Shown: piece after piece, positions 57,886 to 64,000 of the stretch
How positions within the stretch are numbered: position 1 is the stretch's first letter
Layout of the letters: every line of letters begins with the position of its first letter
Source: Papilionanthe hookeriana x Papilionanthe teres
Taxonomy: Eukaryota; Streptophyta; Magnoliopsida; Asparagales; Orchidaceae
Direction: 5' to 3'
Assembly (NCBI GenBank): GCA_022702705.1
Contig: CM040427.1
Location: 17,941,625-18,005,624, forward strand
DNA length: 64,000 nucleotides
The notes under the pieces: generated by a model
What the model was told of the DNA's origin: nothing
The model's database searches: none
The model's input: only the letters and a program-made list of their open reading frames with translations
Position numbers and translations under genes: made by a program

Positions 57886-59639
57886 CCAAATGACTGATGT
57901 CACTTGAGAAAACTCTCGATAATGATCGGTGGTTCTGTCTTCAAGAATTCAAGGGTTTAGGTTTTCACGGTAGGACGTGGAAAAGCAAGTGAGAGTGGCT
58001 CAAATGAGAATAGTTATTTCCAGGAGTCCAAAGAAAGGAAAAGGTAGGGGACGTTACAGATTTGAGGCAAGCCTCAATGACTTCCCAAACTATCCTACGG
58101 TGTGGTTATATTTTGGGGACGATGTTAATTAAGTGTTTAATTCTGCCAATTTTATTATTTGAGATTTACACTTGCATAATACCCGATTATTCAAATAGCC
58201 CGTAAAGATAGAAGGGTTTACGTCGTACCACATGACAACCTCGGAATCCTAGGTCGAGTTAGGGCTTATACTGCTCAGTCTGACTGTGTAGAGGCCTAAA
58301 GATAAATTGAGGACTTGCGTCGTGCTAGACGAACTATCTCGAAGTCCTATGGGTTGTAATTCAAACTAAGGGCGAGTCTTGCTGAAGAAGATCCTCTTGC
58401 TGCTCGATCCAAGCTCCTCGCTGTGTTGCACACAGAGTCAGCTCCAAGCTTCCTACTGAAGTAGTAGCCCTAATGTCTAAGGTTCAAATATTTTTGTCAA
58501 ATGTGTTCCAATGTTTTCGTGTCAAAGTTTGGTTTTGTTTTCGTTTCAGTTTCAGTTCTGGTTTTGCATACAGAATAGACAGATTGCAGGTATATAAAAA
58601 GTACTTGAAAAATAAATTGCAGTAAAGTAAATCATGATAAATAACCGTAAAAGCGTGCTCAGGCATCCGCCGCTGCTCTCGATTTGTATTAAAAGCATAG
58701 TATGATTCTCAGGAAATTTAAATAAGCTTGCAGTAAAATTAATTAAAATGAGAGAACCCAGCACGAAAGTCAGAAAAACGAGTCGTAGAAATCACAAGTA
58801 AAACTTGTAGTCACTTATGAAAAACTAGAACTAAGTGTGAGACATCAGTAAAGGTGGGGGCTCAGAGCTGGGCTGTGTGCTACCCGACCTTGGACAAGAG
58901 TTACCAACCCGACGATCTACGGAGGGCAGTCCTTAACCTCAATCCAAGTGACTAACCATGGACCTTTATAGGTTTTATAAGAAGAATTCTTTGATTTTCA
59001 TGCAAAAGTTGTTTAAGTTTTTATGCAGAATTTTTGTTATCAAAGAAAATAGATTTTTTTTTGTTTTATTTTTTGTAAGACTTTCGTAAAATAATAGAGT
59101 TCACTGACTTAGTCACTCTAATCGTCGTTAGACATCTCGACGACCTAAGATCGTCAGGGGAAACAATCTCACCAAGAGTCGGCTAATAGTATCACCGATC
59201 ATTTCCTCTCCTTCATCAAAGATCTTTGAGGTAGGAGATGCTATTCTTAAAAATTCTCACATTGTATCCCTCGTTTCACACACATTAGCATTATTATCAT
59301 CGCCCTCGCCACCTAGACCTCAGACTTAACACCGGTCCGATGATCCATATGTGACATTAAAAAAAATATCCCTAATTGCCAGGAGGATTTGAATGTAATG
59401 TTCAAACTCAAATCCCGGTGCAATGTGTTTTATTATCGGTTAAGTCATTTTGGGGAATTTCATTATTTGATTTAATTAAGGAAGGGTGAACCGCGCTTCA
59501 GTGCATCCTCGTGTCTAGTGTCTCGATCGGTTTGTGAATTAGGGTCGTGCTCCTAGTTTAACCGTGCATTCGAGGACTAGGTGAATGGGCTCTCATCTAG
59601 CAGATGCCCTGGCGTCTGTAAAGCTCTACGACGAAGATT

Positions 59640-59820
59640 AGGTGGGTGAACTCTCACCTAAGGTGTACACCTAAAATCCAGGGAGCCTACACTGTGAGTT
59701 AGATAGAGGGAGCTTCACCTAAGGTATGCACCTAAAATCCAGAAAACCTACACTGTGGGTTAGGTCGACGGGTTCTCACCTAAAGTGTGCACCTAAAATC
59801 CTAGGAAGTCTACACTGTGA
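59640..59820. repeat. Short tandem repeat within copy D
   Basis: Three units of roughly 60-65 bases built on 'caccta(a)g/agtgtgcacctaaaatcc...cctacactgtg' can be seen. It is absent at the matching place of copy C. Confidence 0.65.
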
Positions 59821-60189
59821 CTCGTGCCTGGAGTGATTTAATGTATTCTAAACTCACTTAAGTGTTTTAAAGTGTTCTAAACTCACTTAAGTGTTTTCTA
59901 ACTAGACCTCAAATATCTCCTAAGTGTTTCCCAATAATTAAATCAGGAATTCTCATTTTTTTGACTTAACCGTTAATAAAAAAAAACGAAAGAAAGGAAA
60001 AGGCCGGCCCACTTCCAAAACTAGCAAAGCGAAAGAGGGAAAAATGCAAGTGAACCGCGCCTAAATCGCAATCCTAAGGCCTCCAACGGCTCCGGGCGGC
60101 AGCTAGGCATTCCGGACAAGGGTCCTAAGGCTCCTACGACTCAGGACAGCGGCTAGAAGGTTCCAACAACACTCAAACGGCTTTTATAA

Positions 60190-60540
60190 GCCTCCAACAA
60201 CACTCAAACAGCAATTTTAAGCAATAAGTAGCAGCCTACAGCAGTCCTAAGGCTTTTCTAGGCTTCCAACAACAATAAACAGCCATCCTGCGCTTCAAAC
60301 GGCTCTCCTAAACTAGGCGGCACTTAAACAGCAATAAGTAGCAGCCTACAGCACTCCTAAGGTTTTTCTAGGCCTCCATCAGCACTAAACAGCCATCCTA
60401 CGCTTCAAACAGCTCTCCTACAGCTCTAGGCAACACTTAATCGGTATTGGACAGCACCTTTCAGCACTTATTCACTTCCTACGGCGATGGACAAGCACCT
60501 TTCAGCACTTATTCACTTCCTACAGCAATGGACAGCACTT
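60190..60540. repeat. Irregular CAGCA/CTCCTA-rich tandem repeat within copy D
   Basis: The phrase 'agcaataagtagcagcctacagca' occurs at about 60,216 and 60,331, and 'agcacctttcagcacttattcacttccta' at about 60,453 and 60,494. Non-coding; unit lengths are about 115 and 41 bases. Confidence 0.7.
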
Positions 60541-62644
60541 TTAAGCCAAAACAGCAGCTTACTGCTCCAAACAGTCATTTAAATGTCTCAATCAGCAATT
60601 ATAAAACGTTATCGAAACAATAAAAGCATCAAGCAAGAGCAACCCCTCACAAAACAGTGTTTTTTAAAGGCTCCAAACCGCAAGTATAACAATCCCAAAG
60701 AAGTGAATCAATTCTAAGCATGAAAAGATGTCCTTCATGTTAAGAAAGAGGTACTTCTTTTGTAAAATTAAGAATTTGGGTGGTGTAGATGTAAGGTTTA
60801 AGTTTTGGACATGCAAAAAAATATAAGAATTGTGTGGTATACATGTTAGAATTGAGGCCAATGTGTTAGATGCGCGAATGCATGGCAATTGAGTGGTACG
60901 TATGTAATAAAAAGTAAACTTTAGGCGTTAGGCATGTAAATACATATAAATTGGGTGGTATATATGTAAAGATTAATTCTAAAGCAGCAAGGGTGTTGAG
61001 GCATGGGTCAACGAATAGCTTGGAACATTTTGGAACCAGGACAACTTCAGAACATATGAATATTTGCACATTTGTTATACCTTTAGGCCTTGCCGTACCA
61101 TCAAATTACACTCATAACAATTTCATTCTGATGCAGGAAATTCAAGACCTAGTACTTACCCTGATGAACCACCAAATCAGAAAAAAACATTCATGTATGT
61201 GTTATTAGAAAATGGTTTTAGAATTTCAAAAAGTCTTGCTAGCAATGTTAAGCGGTTTTCTGGTGATGGTCACCTCTAAGCTCATAATGATTGGTGTTAA
61301 CCACAAGCGAGGTTCACTTTCACAACATGACAATCTTAATCCTTTGACAGACTTACATGCACCTCACGCAAGTGCTATGCATTTACATCCCTAACACCCA
61401 AAGTTTAGTATTCCACTCATAACACATCAGTTTCATCAATATATGCATGAAGGGGTGCACTCAACATAAAATAATTTCAAATAGTCTTTGTAACTAATGA
61501 AATCAAATTGTTCTCAAGGTTTAATTCATGAAAATTTTGTTAATTTAAACGGTTAGCTGCATAAATTCATGGAATACATGCATGCCACTCAATCCTTATA
61601 TTCTACATATCTAACATCCGAATTTCCATCACAATAAAAGAAAAGCAGAAGACATCACAATTACATTCCATAAATACACCACCCAATTTCAATCAGATCA
61701 AGAAACCCTTTAGAAAGAACAAAAAAAAAAGAAACAAAAAAAGAATAAATAAAAAAAGAAAAATAAAAATGGCAGATGGGTTTACATACCAGATAGAGGA
61801 AATGGTTCACCTTAAGGAAAGGGGCTGCAGCTGTGTGAGGAGAGGAGGATACGAGCAGCTTCAGTCGAGCGTGGAAGAGGCTAAAGGTTTCGGTGCGGTG
61901 CAGAGGAGGGGCGAGCGGCTCTTTAGCGCAGCGAGGAGAGGTGTGCGAGGGGCTTCGGTGCAGAGGAGAAAGGGGTCAAGTGGGATCTGGTCGCTGAGAC
62001 GAGGAGAGCGCGGATTTTTGTGTAGAGGAGAGGAGGCGAGTATTATGGTGCAGGGGAGGAAAAGATGCGGGCGTTTGTGCTCGGCGTGAGAGCACGCGAG
62101 GTCAAACGCTGGCGAGCGGGGAAAGCTCGGCAGAGGAAGCTGGGTTCGTTCGAGCGTGGAAGAGAGGCGAAAGCTTCAGCGTGAGGAGGAAGGGGCGTGA
62201 TCGGGAAGAGCAGGCAGAAGCGAGTGGGATCTGTCGAGAGCGGGGGCGAGCAGGATTTCGGTGCTGAGAGGCTAAGCGAACGAGATCGAGGGAGTCGAGC
62301 GGGTGTTTTGTCGTGCGCGAGAGGGAAGCGGGCGGCGGCTTCGGTTCGCAGAGGGGAGGAGTCGAGTGGCTGTTCGGCGCAGAGAAGGAGCTGGCGAGCG
62401 GGAGGGCGCAGGAGGCGGGATCGAGCAGGCGAGGGTTTTTGGTGCGGTGCAGAGGAGAGGCCAGTGGCTTTGTGCGGAGGAGCTGGATTTGTCGAATTCC
62501 CTTCTGCTTGAAGGAGTCGACGTCCAGCTGGGGAGGAGCGGCGGACGAATACCATACTTTCATTTGAAATTGTCTGTTACTAGGCGCGAGAGATTAAATG
62601 ATTTTCATTTGTGGAGGTACCTTAATTGGAAAAAAACATAATTG

Positions 62645-62653
62645 CTATTTATA
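62645..62653 (-). promoter_or_regulatory. TATA box of copy D
   Basis: The plus strand reads CTATTTATA, so minus reads TATAAATAG, 0.59 kb from the sense start of copy D and just upstream, in sense, of its GC-rich zone. Confidence 0.5.
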
Positions 62654-63242
62654 TTTAATTAAGGGGAGATGATTGATTCGTTTGAAATCTAAAATTTCAA
62701 AATTCGAAATTACTTAGCTCGTGTTCAGCCCATGTCAAGTCCGAGTTGAACCTGAGATGAAACAGAACCTCACTGCTTAATTAAATATTCATGTGCATCA
62801 ATTTTCGTGCCGATTGTGCGTGCGCGGAACCACAACAATATGGGTGTCATTCTAGCTAAAGTCGAAGTCCCGGATGCATCCGTGTGGTCCGTTTCGTTAT
62901 CCGGGGTCGTCCAGATTAGCTCGTCGACGGTCGGGCCAAAAATATGTCAAGTTGTGGTGTGCGCGAGTTCGAGCCATTAAGGGTTCGCCTAAAGCCTTCT
63001 GTTTCTATGAGAATTCATTTTCGAGCCCTCTACATGTTAGTCCTTAGCCCTTGCAACTAAGAGTCGAGTGCTTGGGACTACTCATGCGACGTCTTCATAA
63101 AAATGGGTCAAGAAGTGGTTCGAAGTTCTATGCGAGGTATGTCTCAGTATTAGTCCGCTAGGATGGTCAATAAGGAACTCCTAAGGCTGGATCCTAGGCT
63201 CTAAGGAAAGAAACTAAGACCTCACTGAAAATGAGGTCAACA

Positions 63243-63247
63243 AGAAC
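63243..63247. repeat. Target-site duplication of copy D, right
   Basis: AGAAC, identical to 57,507-57,511. Confidence 0.85.
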
Positions 63248-64000
63248 GTTTGGAAATCATTAGTGATCGAGCTGAGTACTGTTGGTCGTTGAATCGTTTG
63301 GGTTTGAAACATTTGAGAGTTATGAAAAGTAGATTTATAAGATAGGATTTTGATTTAATTTAGAGCTCGTTTGTTTCCGACTTTTTTAGGCGGTGCGGGG
63401 CGTCGCAGCGGCTTCGTCCGACTTTTCATCATTTGGTTGCAGCGGCGCGGTGAAAGCCATTTGAAAGCGGAGGGAAGCGGGCCGCGGATCGCATCTCGCT
63501 TCTCGCGGTCGTAAGGAGCGTTCGTCGATAATACCCTTCCTTGCCTTCGAAGCCCCTCCCTGCTCGATCCTCCTAAGCGCAAGCAGCGATCCTCTCTGAT
63601 GTGTATTGCGAAGCTGGTACCTGCCCTAGCATCTCGCGTAGTTTCTGCCTCAGCATCTCGTCCGCCTCCCTGCCTTGCGCGTTGAGCGTTGTTTCTCCTC
63701 TTGGCAATCGTTTTCTCGCAATACAGTCGCGATTAGGGCAAGCTGGGAAAGCAACGATTGGATTGCAACGCACAAAGAAGCCCTTCGCCTCGTCCATTCA
63801 CTCTCTGTCTACCCTCGCCAGCGGTTTTAGGTGAAGTAGGAATCCATTGCTCCGTTAATCAGATACTCCTTCTCGGTAAGAGTTATTTCTTTGTCCGTCG
63901 CAATTGGTTTCTCCGCCAGCTGCTTCCCTTGAAGTTATTCATTTATTGTTTGAAGGCCTTAATTTTCTTGGTGAAGAATGTAGCATATTTAAGTGTGATT
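63248..64000. other. GC-richer end of window, possible 5' region of another gene
   Basis: From 63,362 a stretch starting GAGCTCGTTTGTTTCCGAC resembles the ends of hAT-type MITEs, but no matching inverted end is seen. From about 63,550 the DNA is C/T-rich with a possible exon end TCTCG|GTAAGAG at 63,877, like a 5' untranslated exon on plus. Candidate frames (63,601-63,834 plus; 63,573-63,797 minus) have no recognisable domain. I do not call a gene. Confidence 0.3.

Larger units (their letters stand above)
57512..63242 (-). mobile_element. Long non-coding element, copy D (complete, 5.7 kb)
   Basis: Plus strand TGTTGGCCAGC ... ATGAGGTCAACA, with perfect AGAAC duplications on both sides. Sense is minus: TGTTGACCTCAT start, TATAAATAG at 62,645-62,653, CCAACA end. 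It shares with copy C the zone 57,640-58,300 and with copy A the zone 58,380-59,330. It holds the uninterrupted form of the site used by the Athila element in copy A (59,303-59,322). The zone 59,530-60,660 has local tandem phrases ('cacctaa.gtgtgcacctaaaatcc', 'cagcacttattcacttccta'). A GC-rich zone at 61,790-62,560 yields many overlapping frames (up to 170 codons) on both strands; this is a base-composition effect. No known protein domain. Confidence 0.82.

Noticed and set aside
62043..62641. Several overlapping frames of 84-170 codons on both strands in the GC-rich part of copy D
   Set aside because: They overlap in up to five frames, are rich in Arg/Ser/Gly/Pro and have no domain; this is the effect of stop-poor GC-rich DNA.
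63355..63834. Frames of 74-77 codons on both strands near the window end
   Set aside because: Overlapping frames in GC-rich DNA without recognisable domain; a 5' untranslated region is as likely.

Overview
This window is nuclear DNA from a flowering plant. The evidence is an Athila-type Ty3/gypsy retrotransposon with a tRNA-Asp primer site, a tRNA-derived SINE, plant-type LINE remnants, AT-rich introns and one spliced plant SDR-type oxidoreductase gene. I cannot name the species. The window is mostly nested transposable elements: one partly visible host gene (about 47.3-53.8 kb) lies in repeat-rich DNA.

Layout. 1-18,752: a long non-coding element (copy A) is split by a 13.6-kb Athila-like element (1,114-14,717), which has two 1.57-kb LTRs and a perfect 5-bp target duplication (ACCAC). 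Its gag-pol is broken by frameshifts. Downstream of pol are two diverged copies of an extra ORF module. 18,753-22,768: degenerate sequence, including a fragment of a copy-A-type element. 22,769-about 34,870: two more copies (B1, B2) in the opposite orientation, with an Athila-like LTR fragment between them. 35,299-38,435: a 1.57-kb sequence duplicated in tandem. 40,113-44,713: copy C. 46,737-47,010: a SINE inside a (TA)n tract. 47,340-53,777: nine exons of an SDR gene whose 3' end is not visible. 54,103-57,0xx: a Ty3/gypsy LTR pair enclosing an inverted, broken LINE. 57,512-63,242: copy D. 63,243-64,000: GC-richer DNA that may lead into another gene.

The most unusual feature is the family represented by A, B1, B2, C and D. 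Copies begin TGTTGACCTCA and end CCAACA in the sense direction. They are 4.6-5.7 kb where complete, carry no recognisable protein, and carry a 5-bp target duplication (perfect AGAAC for D; CTGAC/CCGAC for C). They have a TATA box 0.6-2.35 kb from the 5' end and a conserved double stem-loop near the 3' end. They look like solo copies of a giant LTR, or a non-autonomous element without terminal repeats. Copy D holds the unoccupied version of the site where the Athila element entered copy A, so the nesting order can be read directly.
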